Assembly: GCF_024498255.1 (NCBI RefSeq)
Contig: NZ_CP101808.1
Coordinates: forward strand, 310,001 to 374,000
Direction of reading: 5' to 3'
DNA: 64,000 bases
DNA from: Mycoplasmopsis equigenitalium
Lineage (GTDB): Bacteria; Bacillota_I; Bacilli_A; Mycoplasmatales; Metamycoplasmataceae
A model generated the notes under the pieces. It saw nothing but the letters and a program-made list of their open reading frames with translations, was not told where the DNA came from and searched no databases. Shown piece after piece: positions 1-9,172 of this stretch (the stretch's first letter is position 1; each line of letters starts with the position of its first letter). The position numbers were made by a program, and so were the translations under genes.

Positions 1-371
1 AAGTTTTTGGTGATGATTATAAAACTAAAGATGGTACATGTGTTCGCGATTATGTGCATGTTGTTGATCTAGCAAGAGCGCATATTGAATCTGTTAAATA
101 TTTAGATAAAAATAATTCCAACATTTTTAATGTAGGTTCTAAAAACGGATATTCTGTGTTAGAAATAATTAAATCATTCGAAAAAGTAAATGGAATTAAA
201 CTCAAATATAAAATCGGCCCTCGAAGAGCGGGAGATCCTGATTTTCTTGTAGCTGATTCAACAAAAATAAGAAAATTAATGAACTTCAGCAATATTTATT
301 CTTTAGATGATATAGTAGCCAGTGAATTTAGATGAAGAAAAAATGTTGTAAAGAAAAATATGAAAAATTAA
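1..371 (+). CDS. galE: UDP-glucose 4-epimerase, C-terminal part (5' end outside window)
   Basis: This is the last third of GalE, which interconverts UDP-glucose and UDP-galactose with bound NAD. It probably feeds the glycosyltransferases that follow. The visible part opens with VFGDDYKTKDGTCVRDYVHV, the substrate-binding stretch of GalE, and carries the late family motif GPRRAGDPDFLVAD. The frame reads through TGA at 333-335 as Trp and ends at TAA 369-371. The next gene starts only 7 bases later, which suggests one transcript. The start lies upstream of the window. Confidence 0.93.
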
Positions 372-378
372 GGGAAAG

Positions 379-1344
379 ATGAATGAACCATTAGTAACAA
401 TTTTAATGCCTGTTTACAATGCAAGCGAATATATTGATTACACTATTGAGTCTGTTTTAAAGCAAACAGACCCAAATTTTAAGGTTTTAATTATTGATGA
501 TTGTAGTAGTGATAATACATATGAACATGTAAAGGAAAAAGTAAAAAATGACCCTCGTTTTGTAGTTGAAAAATTAGAACAAAATATCGGGTTAGGAGCA
601 ATGCGAGATTTGCTTATTAGCAAGTGCAATACAAAGTACTTTTTCTTTCTTGATGATGACGATTTTCTTTACAAAAATGCAATGAAAAAAATGATTAAAA
701 CTGCGAAGAAAACAGATGCAGATTTGGTTACTTCTAAAACTAAGTATCGTTTTGGTTCACCACAATGAGGTATTACCATTTATCCGCCATTTTATAAGTA
801 TCATAGAGTTTTGCATGCAAGAGATTTTATGATTAATAACATTGTATATTTTTGAGGACATTTTATTAAAAAATCTTATTATGATTCGTTAAACTTAACG
901 ATAGGAAGCGCACTTTATGAGGATATTGGTCCTGTTACTGAGTTGTTTTTAAAGGCAAAGTCATTTGCCCATGCTAATGTTAATGGAATTAGATATTTAC
1001 GTCGTAAACAATCGCTCTCATCGTTTGAACACAACAACCTTAATATGAAATTAAAACATCTTATTTTAGGTTATGCAAGATCATTTGATTATATCAATAA
1101 AAGTAACGCAACTAATTTGGAAAAACAACAAATGATTGATTCTAAAATGTATAGTTTCTTAGCAATTTTGGTTCTTTTTTATAAAAAGCTAAAAGGTGTT
1201 CATAAAAAACAAATTGTTAGCTATGTAAAAGAAAAGGTAAAACCACTTGCTAAAAAAGTTAATTTTAAGCCCAAGTTTTCAATGGCTAGTTGAAAGATTT
1301 TTGTTAACAGTCATTCTAAGATAGTAAAACCACTAAAAGAGTAA
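379..1344 (+). CDS. Family 2 glycosyltransferase (first of a tandem pair)
   Basis: This 321-residue GT-A fold glycosyltransferase starts with the usual GT2 strand (VTILMPVYNA). It has the nucleotide-sugar motif VLIIDDCSSDNT near residue 35 and the metal-binding acidic cluster FFFLDDDDF near residue 90. Three in-frame TGA codons are read as Trp. The C-terminal half shows no obvious membrane segment, so it is probably a cytoplasmic or membrane-associated enzyme acting on a glycolipid or capsule-type glycan. Donor and acceptor cannot be read from the sequence. It follows galE by 7 bases and is followed by a paralogue, so the pair probably arose by tandem duplication. Confidence 0.88.
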
Positions 1345-1406
1345 AAAAACATTTTTAACCGGATTTTTTGTTAAAAAACCAATTTTTTATAAAAAGAAGG
1401 ATAAGT

Positions 1407-2378
1407 ATGGATAACCCAATTGTAACTATATTAATGCCAGTTTATAACGCTATGTCATCCATTGATAAAACGATTGATGCTATTTTAAAACAGACTAATC
1501 CTAATTTTAAAGTGTTAATTATTGACGATTGTAGTACGGATGGAACATACACTTATTTAAAAGAAAAAATTAAAAACGATAAGCGATTCACGATTTTGAA
1601 ATCGCCACAAAACATAGGTATAGGGGCAATGCGTGATTTGCTTATTAGTAAGTGTGATACAAAGTACTTTTTCTTTTTAGATGATGACGATTTTATTTAC
1701 AAAAATGCGATGAAAAAAATGATTAAAGTTGCTGAAAAAACTGATGCTGATATGATTACATCAAAGTACAAAATTAAATTTGTATGAAAGAAGCTTTTTA
1801 TAGTTATTATGCCGCCTTTTTACAAATGGTGTGGTATTAAAGGAGCAAGCGATTTTCTTCTACATAATATGACTTTTTTCTGAGGTTATTTTGTAAAAAA
1901 AGAGTATTATGATAGTTTAAATTTAATAATAGGCGCAACGTTTTATGAAGATGTTTTCCCACCTGTTAAAATGTTTTTAAATGCAAGAAGTTACGCTCAT
2001 GCAAATGTTTATTCAATTAGATATTTACGAAGAAAAAACTCGCTTTCAAGTTATAATCCATCGTGATTAGAAGAGCGTTTACAAGGTGCATATGAGGGTT
2101 ACAAAAAAGCGTGTGAATTTATTTATCATAGTGATGAAAAACCAAAGTATAAAGCAGCATTAATTTCGCATAAAATGTACCAATATTTTGGTGTTTTATT
2201 TATGTTTTATGATCGATTAGATGCAAAAGATAAATTAAAGATTATTGAACATGCTAGAAACTACTTTAAACCACTTGGTGAGAGCGTGGGTTGACGGCCT
2301 AAGTTTAGTTTAGCACCTTGAAAAATGTATATGAATTGCTATAAAAAGATTGTTAATGTTTTTAAAGAGCGAGCCTAG
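1407..2378 (+). CDS. Family 2 glycosyltransferase (second of a tandem pair)
   Basis: This 323-residue paralogue of the preceding gene has the same signatures: ILMPVYNA, VLIIDDCSTDGT and FFFLDDDDFIY. The N-terminal 120 residues are strongly conserved with its neighbour, and the C-terminal halves differ more, as expected if acceptor specificity diverged. ATG 1407 is chosen because AGAAGGATA lies just upstream; an in-frame earlier start at 1368 has no such site. Several in-frame TGA codons encode Trp alongside one TGG. The stop codon lies inside the terminator hairpin. Confidence 0.87.
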
Positions 2379-2391
2379 CTCGTTTTATTTT
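2366..2391 (+). terminator. Intrinsic terminator after the glycosyltransferases
   Basis: CGAGC (2370-2374), loop CTA, GCTCG (2378-2382), extended by G-T and A-T pairs and followed by TTTTATTTT. The hairpin includes the stop codon of the second glycosyltransferase gene. Confidence 0.75.
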
Positions 2392-2433
2392 GCATAAAAG
2401 TGGAAACAATTACACATTGAATATATTTTATGC

Positions 2434-2493
2434 TTGGAATGTGATATCATTATCATATATTATAAAGGCATAGACTTAATATATATTATTAAG
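2434..2493 (+). promoter_or_regulatory. Candidate pdh promoter and palindrome
   Basis: A possible -35 (TTGGAA, 2434-2439) and -10 (TATTAT, 2458-2463) are 18 bases apart. Downstream, at 2475-2493, lies a perfect inverted repeat CTTAATA-TATAT-TATTAAG between the expected transcription start and the pdhA ribosome site. It could be an operator, but no regulator is linked to it here. Confidence 0.4.
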
Positions 2494-2519
2494 AATATGG
2501 AAGAAAGAAAGTAGGAGTG

Positions 2520-3629
2520 ATGAAAAAATTTAGATATTTAAGCAAGCCAATCGTGATGTCTAAACCTGACGAAATGATTCGCTTTTTAGATCTTGATGGT
2601 AATTTGATTAACAAAAAAGAACCAATCGAATTAACCAAAGCCCAAATTCTTGAAGGTTATAAATTCATGGTGCTATCGCGTCAACAAGATACATACATGT
2701 TACAACTTCAAAGACAAGGCAGAATGCTTACTTTTCCACCTAACCTAGGAGAAGAAGCGTTACAAATTGCCACAAGTTTAGCAATGGAAAAACAAGACTG
2801 ACTTGTACCAGCATTCCGTTCAAATGCTGCTATGCTACATTTGGGAGTGCCAATGGTTAACCAAATGATGTACTGAAACGGGAATGAAAACGGTTCATTT
2901 ATGCCTGAAGGCGTTAATGTTTTACCAGTTAATATTCCAATTGCAACCCAATGTTCGCACGCGGCGGGAATTGCATATGCATCAAAAGAGCTAGGCACAA
3001 AAGCAGTTGCTGTTTCATTTATCGGTAACGGGGGAACAACCGAAGGTGAATTTTTTGAAGCGATGAATATGGCCGCAGTACAAAAATGACCTGCAGTTTT
3101 CTGCGTAAACAATAACCAGTGAGCAATTTCAACACCAAACCATTTTGAAACGGTTTCTTTAACCATTGCTGCTAAAGCACATGCGGTGGGAATTAATGGT
3201 TTAAGAGTTGATGGCAACGACTTACTTGCCAGTTACTCGGTTATCAAAGATGCAGTTGAATTTGCCCGTGAAAAAAATGAACCAGTTTTAGTGGAATTTG
3301 TTACTTGAAGACAAGGTTCGCACACTACAAGTGATAACCCACGGATCTACCGAACCGAAGAAGAAGAAAAAGAGCATGAAAAATGAGAACCAATGCACCG
3401 GATTGAAAAATATATGCTGGACAATAAAATTATTACCAAGGATCAAATCAAGAAAATTTGAAACGATGCTATGGAAACTGCTAAAGCAGCTTATCAAGAA
3501 TCGCTTACCAAAGTGAATACAAAAATCGAAGAAATTTTTGATTACACATACGAAAAACTTGATGATGATTTATTAGAACAAAGAACAAAAGCTATTGAGT
3601 ACTGATCAAAAGCGAAAGGAGCGAAATAA
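2520..3629 (+). CDS. pdhA: Pyruvate dehydrogenase E1 alpha subunit
   Basis: The thiamine-diphosphate-dependent E1 alpha subunit (369 residues) pairs with PdhB to decarboxylate pyruvate and acetylate lipoyl groups. The ThDP/Mg motif region is recognisable (GNGGTTEGEFFEAMN, about residues 169-183, then NNNQWAIST). The usual GDG is GNG here, which removes the Asp that normally binds Mg. The later conserved stretch SHTTSDNPRIYRT is present. ATG 2520 follows AGGAG closely; GTG 2517 is an alternative in-frame start. TGA is read as Trp at several places. The TAA stop overlaps the pdhB start (TAATG), implying translational coupling. First gene of the pdhABCD operon. Confidence 0.95.
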
Positions 3630-4624
3630 TGGCTAATATTACCTTAAATAATATCGGCGCAATCACCCACGCGCTTGAGCTAGCAATGAAGAAAGACAAA
3701 CGTGTTGTTTCTTATGGTCAAGATGCCGGGTTTGAAGGTGGAGTGTTTCGTGCTACTGAAGGTTTACAAGCTAAATTTGGTGTAACACGTAGCTGGGATG
3801 CCCCAATTTCTGAAGCATCAATTGCTGGGGTAGCGGTTGGTGCGGCAGTTGCCGGACTTCGTCCTGTTGCTGAAATCCAATTTAGCGGCTTCTCGTATCC
3901 AGCAATGCAACAAATTTTTACTCATGCGGCAAGAATGAGAAACCGTTCACGTGGTCGTTTCCACTGTCCACTTGTGATGCGGATTCCAATGTCGGGAGGG
4001 ATTAGAGCGCTCGAACATCACTCAGAAGCGCTCGAAGCAATTTATGCACATGTGCCTGGTGTTAAAGTGGTATTACCAGCCTTTCCATATGACACAAAAG
4101 GACTTTTATTAGCAGCAATTGAAGATAATGATCCAGTTATTTTCTTTGAACCTAAGAAAATTTACCGTTCAGGAAAACAAGAAATTCCAGAAGAATACTA
4201 TACAGTTGAAATCGGTAAAGCAAATGTTCTTGCACAAGGTGATTCAATTACCCTTGTAACTTATGGTGTACAAGTTCACGATTCAATTCAAGCAATTCAA
4301 CAATTAAAGGCAACAAACCCTGAAATTAGTGTTGAATTAATTGATTTAAGAACAATTAAACCACTTGATTATAAAACTGTGATTGAATCAGTTAAGAAAA
4401 CTGGTCGTTTACTTGTTGTTCATGAAGCGGTTAAGTCATTTTCAGTTTCTGCGGAAATTATGGCCCAAGTAAATGAAAAAGCATTTGAATATTTAAAAGC
4501 ACCACTTGCTCGTTTGACGGGTTATGATGTTACCGTGCCGCTTGCTAAGGGCGAAGGGTTCCACGCTATTAATGCTGACAAAATTGTAGCCAAAATTAAA
4601 GAAGTTGTTGGGTTTCAATTTTAA
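3629..4624 (+). CDS. pdhB: Pyruvate dehydrogenase E1 beta subunit
   Basis: This 331-residue transketolase-like E1 beta subunit completes the ThDP site with PdhA. Recognisable stretches are the N-terminal SYGQDAGFEGGVFRAT, the central IQFSGFSYPAMQQI and RGRFHCPLVMRIPMSGG, and the C-terminal transketolase domain with VVHEAVKSFS. It has no internal TGA and a single TGG Trp. The start overlaps the pdhA stop by one base, and pdhC follows after 17 bases carrying an AGAAAGGAAG ribosome site. Confidence 0.96.
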   Translation: MANITLNNIGAITHALELAMKKDKRVVSYGQDAGFEGGVFRATEGLQAKFGVTRSWDAPISEASIAGVAVGAAVAGLRPVAEIQFSGFSYPAMQQIFTHAARMRNRSRGRFHCPLVMRIPMSGGIRALEHHSEALEAIYAHVPGVKVVLPAFPYDTKGLLLAAIEDNDPVIFFEPKKIYRSGKQEIPEEYYTVEIGKANVLAQGDSITLVTYGVQVHDSIQAIQQLKATNPEISVELIDLRTIKPLDYKTVIESVKKTGRLLVVHEAVKSFSVSAEIMAQVNEKAFEYLKAPLARLTGYDVTVPLAKGEGFHAINADKIVAKIKEVVGFQF

Positions 4625-4641
4625 TTAGAAAGGAAGTAGAG

Positions 4642-5547
4642 ATGCAAATAAAATCAACGCCATTAGCTCGGGCAATGGCTAAAAAACTTAATATTAATAT
4701 TGTAGACGTTAAAGGTTCTGGAATAGGTGGCAGAATTCTAGTTGAAGATGTTAAAAACTTCAATCCTGCCGCTAGTGCTCCTGCAAGTGCACCAAGTGCA
4801 AAACCAGCCGTTTCTGCGCCACAAGTAACCTTTAATTCTAACCCATTACAATCACGTCAAGAACCAATTACCCCAATTCGTAAAGCAATCGCTAAAGCGA
4901 TGACTAATTCATGAAATAATGTGGCTTATGTTAACCTAATTCACCGTGTTAACATGACAAAGTTATGAGATTTGCGCGCAAGTATTAAGGATACAGTTCT
5001 TAAGACAACCGGTGTTAAACTAACTTTCTTACCTTATATCGCTAAAGCGGTTGCAATTGCTCTTAAAGAATTCCCTATTTTTACTGCTAAATATAACGAA
5101 GCAGCTGGCACAATTGATTATCCAGATACTGTTAATTTAGGAATTGCCGTTGATACACCTGCAGGTTTAATGGTGCCAGTTGTTAAACACGCGCATACTC
5201 TTGGTGTTTTAGAATTAGCAAACCAAATTTCAACTTTAGCAAAAGCTGCACGTGAAAGAACTATCAAATCTGCTGATATGCAAGGTGCTGGATTTAGTAT
5301 TACCAACTATGGTAGCGTTGGATCATTGTATGGTGTACCAGTTATTAACTGACCAGAATTAGGTATTCTTGGTATTGGTGCAATTGTTGATGAAGCATTT
5401 GTTAAAAATGGTGCGGTTGTTGCTGGAAAAGCAATGTACTTAACTGTTGCTGCTGATCATCGCTGAATCGATGGAGCAACAATTGGCCGTTTTGCTTCAA
5501 GAATTGCTGAATTACTTGAAAATCCCGAAATTTTAGGAGTGTACTAA
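4642..5547 (+). CDS. pdhC: Dihydrolipoamide acetyltransferase (E2) lacking its own lipoyl domain
   Basis: The E2 core transfers acetyl groups from lipoyl-lysine to CoA. The 301-residue protein begins directly with the peripheral-subunit-binding domain (STPLARAMAKKL...GSGIGGRILVEDV, residues about 4-38). An Ala/Pro/Ser-rich linker (about 41-65) and the catalytic acyltransferase domain follow, the latter ending with the active-site motif DHRWIDG. No lipoyl domain precedes the binding domain, unlike most bacterial E2 proteins, which have one to three. The lipoyl groups must come from the E3 encoded next door, which carries two. TGA encodes Trp at several sites. Only one base separates its stop from pdhD. 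Confidence 0.93.
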
Positions 5548-5548
5548 G

Positions 5549-7720
5549 ATGTATAAATTTAAATTTGCTGACATTGGTGAAGGACTACATGAGGGTGTAG
5601 TTGGCGACATTTATGTTAAAGAAGGCCAAAAAGTAAATGAGGGCGATTCTTTATTTAGTGTGGAAACTGATAAAGTAACAAGTGATATTCCTAGTCCTGT
5701 GACAGGAACTGTGAAACAAATTTTAATGAAAAAAGGTGACACTATTCATGTTGGCCAAGAAATTTTCTTAATTGATGATGGTAGCAAAGGCAATGAGAGT
5801 GCAGCGCCACAAGCACAACCAAGTGTTTCAAGTACAGGTGGTGGCAGTTCATTCTATGAATTTAAATTTGCCGACATTGGTGAAGGACTACATGAGGGTG
5901 TAGTTGCTGAAATTTATAAAAAAGAAAACGATAAAGTAAATGAGGGCGATTCTTTATTTAGTGTAGAAACCGATAAAGTAACAAGCGATATTCCTAGTCC
6001 GGTTAGCGGAACCATTAAAAAGGTATTAATGAATAAGGGTGACACCATTCATGTTGGCCAAGTTATTTATCATATTGATGATGGAAAAAAACATGAAAAT
6101 GCTGCTGTTACCAAGTCACAAACTGCTGGCGAATCAGGTGGTGCAAGTGTTGTTGGCGAAGTTAAAGTTTCTGATGAGTTATTTGATTTAAGCGTACTTT
6201 CAGCACCTGCTAAAAAATTTGTACAAAGTGCACCAGTAGCAAACGAAGTAAACCCCCAAGAAACCGATAGTTATGTCGGTGAACCAGGTAAAGCTTATAC
6301 CGGTGCTGTTGAAAAAGAATACGATGTAATTGTTGTAGGTTCTGGTCCTGGTGGTTATTTAGCTGCTGAAGAATCAGGTAAACAAGGACTTAAAACCTTA
6401 ATTATTGAGAAAGAACACTGAGGTGGTGTTTGTCTTAATGTTGGTTGCATTCCAACCAAAGAATTACTTAAATCAAGTGAAGTAATTGATTATATTAATC
6501 ATGCTCCTGAGTATGGTATTGCCGGTAACTTTAAAGATTTAAAAATAGATGCTGATAAGACTTGAAAAGGAATGCACAGCAAGAAAAAAGCTGTTGTTGA
6601 TAAAATTTCTGCTTCGGTTAAAAATCTGATGAAAATGTCAAAATGTGACATTATTGAAGGCGAAGCAACATTTGTAGGTTCGCACGAAGTTAAAGTAAAT
6701 GGTAAGGTTTATCGTGCTAAAAACCTCATTATTGCAACTGGTAGTGTTAACCGCCTTCTTAATCTTAAAGGTTTTGACAAAGGTTACAAAACAGGTAAAA
6801 TTATTACTTCAAGACAAGCGATTAATTATGACAAGAAATTACCTAAATCATTAACTATTATTGGTGGTGGTGTAATCGGGGTTGAATTTGCGCAAGTTTA
6901 CGCAACCGCTGGAACAAAAGTCACAATTTTACAAAACGCAGATCGTCTTTTACCAACCCTTGATGCAGAAATTGTTAAAGTTTTAGAACAATCATTAATT
7001 GAACGTAAAGTTAAAATTCTTTACAATGTCGATACTAAAGAATTCAATGAAAAAACTTCGGAATTAATTTACGAAATTGATGGTAAAAAGCAAAAGATTA
7101 AATCTGATGTTATTCTTACATCAATTGGTCGTGTTCCAGTTTCTCTTGGTTTAGCAGAAGCCGGTTTCAAACTTGGCTCGCGTGGTGAATTAATTGTTGA
7201 TGAACACCAAAAAACAAATGTAGCAGGAGTATATGGGATTGGTGATGTAACTAATCAAAATATGCTTGCCCACGTTGCTTATAAACATGCGCTTGTTGCG
7301 GTTGATAACATCTTGGGTAGAAAAAATGTAAAAACCTCACTCAAAGCAACACCAGGATGCATTTATACACACCCTGAAATTGCAACAGTTGGTTTAACAG
7401 AGCAAGAAGCTAAAAAACAAGGTTACAAAGCCTTCAGTAGTAAATATGCTTTTGAATATTTAGGAAAAGGTCTTGCGGCCCACGCAACACAAGGATTTAT
7501 TAAACTTGTTGTCGATGAAGAATTTGGAGAAGTGCTAGGTTGCCATATTATTGGTGCTCATGCAACCGATTTTATTTCAGAGATTGCATTAGCAATTGAA
7601 CTTGAAGCGACTGTGTTTGAGTTGACAAATACAATTCACCCACACCCTACTTTCGCTGAAATTATCTGAGAAGCTGCTCGTAGCGCTGCTCTTAAATTAC
7701 ATTTAAAACACAAAAAATAA
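5549..7720 (+). CDS. pdhD: Dihydrolipoamide dehydrogenase (E3) with two N-terminal lipoyl domains
   Basis: This FAD enzyme reoxidises dihydrolipoyl groups with NAD. The 723-residue protein has two tandem lipoyl domains (about residues 2-77 and 103-178), each with the lipoylation motif ETDKVTSD (Lys42 and Lys143). A Ser/Ala/Pro-rich linker follows, then the flavoprotein disulfide reductase: FAD motif VVGSGPGGY near 262-270, redox pair [13 protein letters not shown] (Cys295 and Cys300), NAD motif [10 protein letters not shown] and the catalytic HPHPT near the C-terminus. In the complex it supplies the swinging arms that its E2 lacks. E3 with one lipoyl domain is known in other mycoplasmas; two are less usual. 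A terminator follows. Confidence 0.95.
5552..5779 (+). repeat. Internal tandem repeat, lipoyl domain copy 1
   Basis: This 228-bp stretch encodes lipoyl domain 1 and is near-identical over long runs to 5855-6082. Examples are the runs encoding [12 protein letters not shown] and [22 protein letters not shown]. It reflects a recent or gene-conversion-maintained duplication. Confidence 0.9.
5855..6082 (+). repeat. Internal tandem repeat, lipoyl domain copy 2
   Basis: Second copy of the 228-bp lipoyl-domain repeat, in the same frame and spaced 303 bp from copy 1 start to start. Recombination between the copies could delete or add a lipoyl domain. Confidence 0.9.
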
Positions 7721-7728
7721 TTAGTTTT

Positions 7729-7760
7729 TAACCAACAACCCCGCGGTTGTTGGTTTTTTA
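7729..7760 (+). terminator. Intrinsic terminator of pdhABCD
   Basis: An 11-bp perfect stem AACCAACAACC / GGTTGTTGGTT around a CCGC loop, followed by a T run, 9 bases after the pdhD stop. Confidence 0.9.
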
Positions 7761-8066
7761 TATGAAACAAAAAAATTAAATTATAAAAAATTTAATAACT
7801 TTTTCTAAAAAGTGCTATATGACAAAAACTCAATAAATTGACATTTTTTTTCGGAAAAATACAAGTTTTTTAACATAATTTATCATTTCGGAATATAAAA
7901 ACGCTGAAAACGTTTGCTTAAATTCTGAAAATTTCTGTTTTTATTTTTCCATATTTTGATAATTTTTTTCAATTATTTGCTTTTTGCGGGTCATAAATTA
8001 GTAAAATTAGATTAGAACATTATGTTTTATATGTTCTAGAAATTATGCGTAATATAAAGGAGAAAA
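7761..8066 (+). promoter_or_regulatory. Upstream region of the ula operon
   Basis: No gene is seen in these 306 AT-rich bases. They hold a cre-like sequence (TGAAAACGTTTGCT, 7905-7918, 12 of 14 matches to the Bacillus cre consensus). A candidate -10 TAAAAT lies at 8002-8007, an inverted repeat at 8013-8038 and an AAAGGAGA ribosome site just before the 8067 start. The short motif TTTCGGAA occurs twice (near 7850 and 7887). Confidence 0.5.
8013..8038 (+). promoter_or_regulatory. Candidate operator of the ula operon
   Basis: A perfect 8-bp inverted repeat TAGAACAT / ATGTTCTA separated by 10 bases. It lies about where transcription would start from the -10 candidate at 8002-8007. A regulator bound here would block the operon. 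The RpiR-type protein encoded at the operon end is the natural candidate, by inference. Confidence 0.5.
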
Positions 8067-9131
8067 ATGAGTAAAAAATTTGTTAGAACCGTTTTAGGTG
8101 ATGTTCCTGCAGATTCAATCGGAATTACCGACTGTCACGACCACCTTATTAAAAACGGTGGTCCAGAAATGGAAGAACACATTGACTTTTTAATGTTAAG
8201 TACCGATGCTGCAGTTAAAGAATTAATTGAATATGCAAAGCATAACGGTAAAACAATGGTAACAATGGATCCACCTAATGTTGGACGTGATGTTATCAGA
8301 ATGCTTGAAATTGCAAACCACAAAGACATCAAAGGTAAAATTAACATCGTGATGTCAACAGGTTTCCACAAAGCTAAATTCTATGACAAATATTGTTCAT
8401 GATTAGCATGTGTGCCAACTGACGAAATCGTTAAAATGACAGTGGCTGAAATTGAAGAAGGTATGGACGAATACAATTACAATGGTCCAGTTGTTAAACG
8501 TTCAAAAGCTAAAGCTGGAATTATTAAAGCAGGTACAGGATACGCTGCAATTGACCGTCTTGAATTAAAAGCGCTTGAAATTGCTGCTCGTACCAGTATT
8601 TTAACTGGATGTCCAATTCTAGTTCATACACAATTAGGTACAATGGCACTTGAAGTTGCACAACACCTTATTGGATTTGGTGCTAACCCAGATAAAATTC
8701 AACTTTCACACTTAAATAAAAACCCAGACAAGTACTACTACGAAAAAATTATCAAAGAAACCGGAGTAACAATTTGTTTTGATGGTCCAGACCGTGTTAA
8801 ATACTACCCAGACTCAACACTTGCTGAAAACATTAAGTATTTAGTTGACAAAGGTTTACAAAAACACATTACATTAGCATTAGATGCTGGTAGAATTCTA
8901 TACCAAAGAAATTATGGTCTTACTAAAGGTAAAGAAACATTTGGTTTTGCTTACCTATTTGAAAGATTTATCCCACTTCTTAAACAAGTCGGTGTTAGCG
9001 ATGAAGCAATTAAAGACATTCTTGTTAACAACCCTGCGCGGGTACTTGCTTTCGATGAACCTCGTAAATGAGAGCCAAAGAAAGTATCAAAAGAAGTTTT
9101 AGAACTTAAAAAAGAATTAAAATTAGACTAA
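8067..9131 (+). CDS. Phosphotriesterase-like sugar-phosphate lactonase
   Basis: This 354-residue amidohydrolase-superfamily protein belongs to the phosphotriesterase-like lactonases. The N-terminal HxH metal motif (TDCHDHL) and LVHTQLG and LDAGR stretches, with the metal-binding His and Asp residues, are visible. Homologues from Mycoplasma synoviae and M. agalactiae were characterised as hydrolysing D-xylono- and L-arabino-1,4-lactone-5-phosphate. Its place as first gene of an ascorbate-type PTS operon fits a role opening a lactone phosphate made by the PTS. TGA encodes Trp at 8400 and 9069. The ribosome site is AAAGGAGA. Confidence 0.85.
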
Positions 9132-9172
9132 AATCTTGCGTTAGTTCTTATATAAAATATGAAGGAGAAAAA

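Noticed and set aside
2708-3217. Minus-strand 169-codon ORF opposite pdhA
   Set aside because: It lies entirely within the conserved pdhA coding frame and has no start signals; it is a shadow ORF.
2520-3629. pdhA looks broken into several short ORFs
   Set aside because: All interruptions are TGA at conserved Trp positions (for example QKWPAVF); under table 4 the gene is intact. The same holds for guaA, thrS, parC, lon and others.
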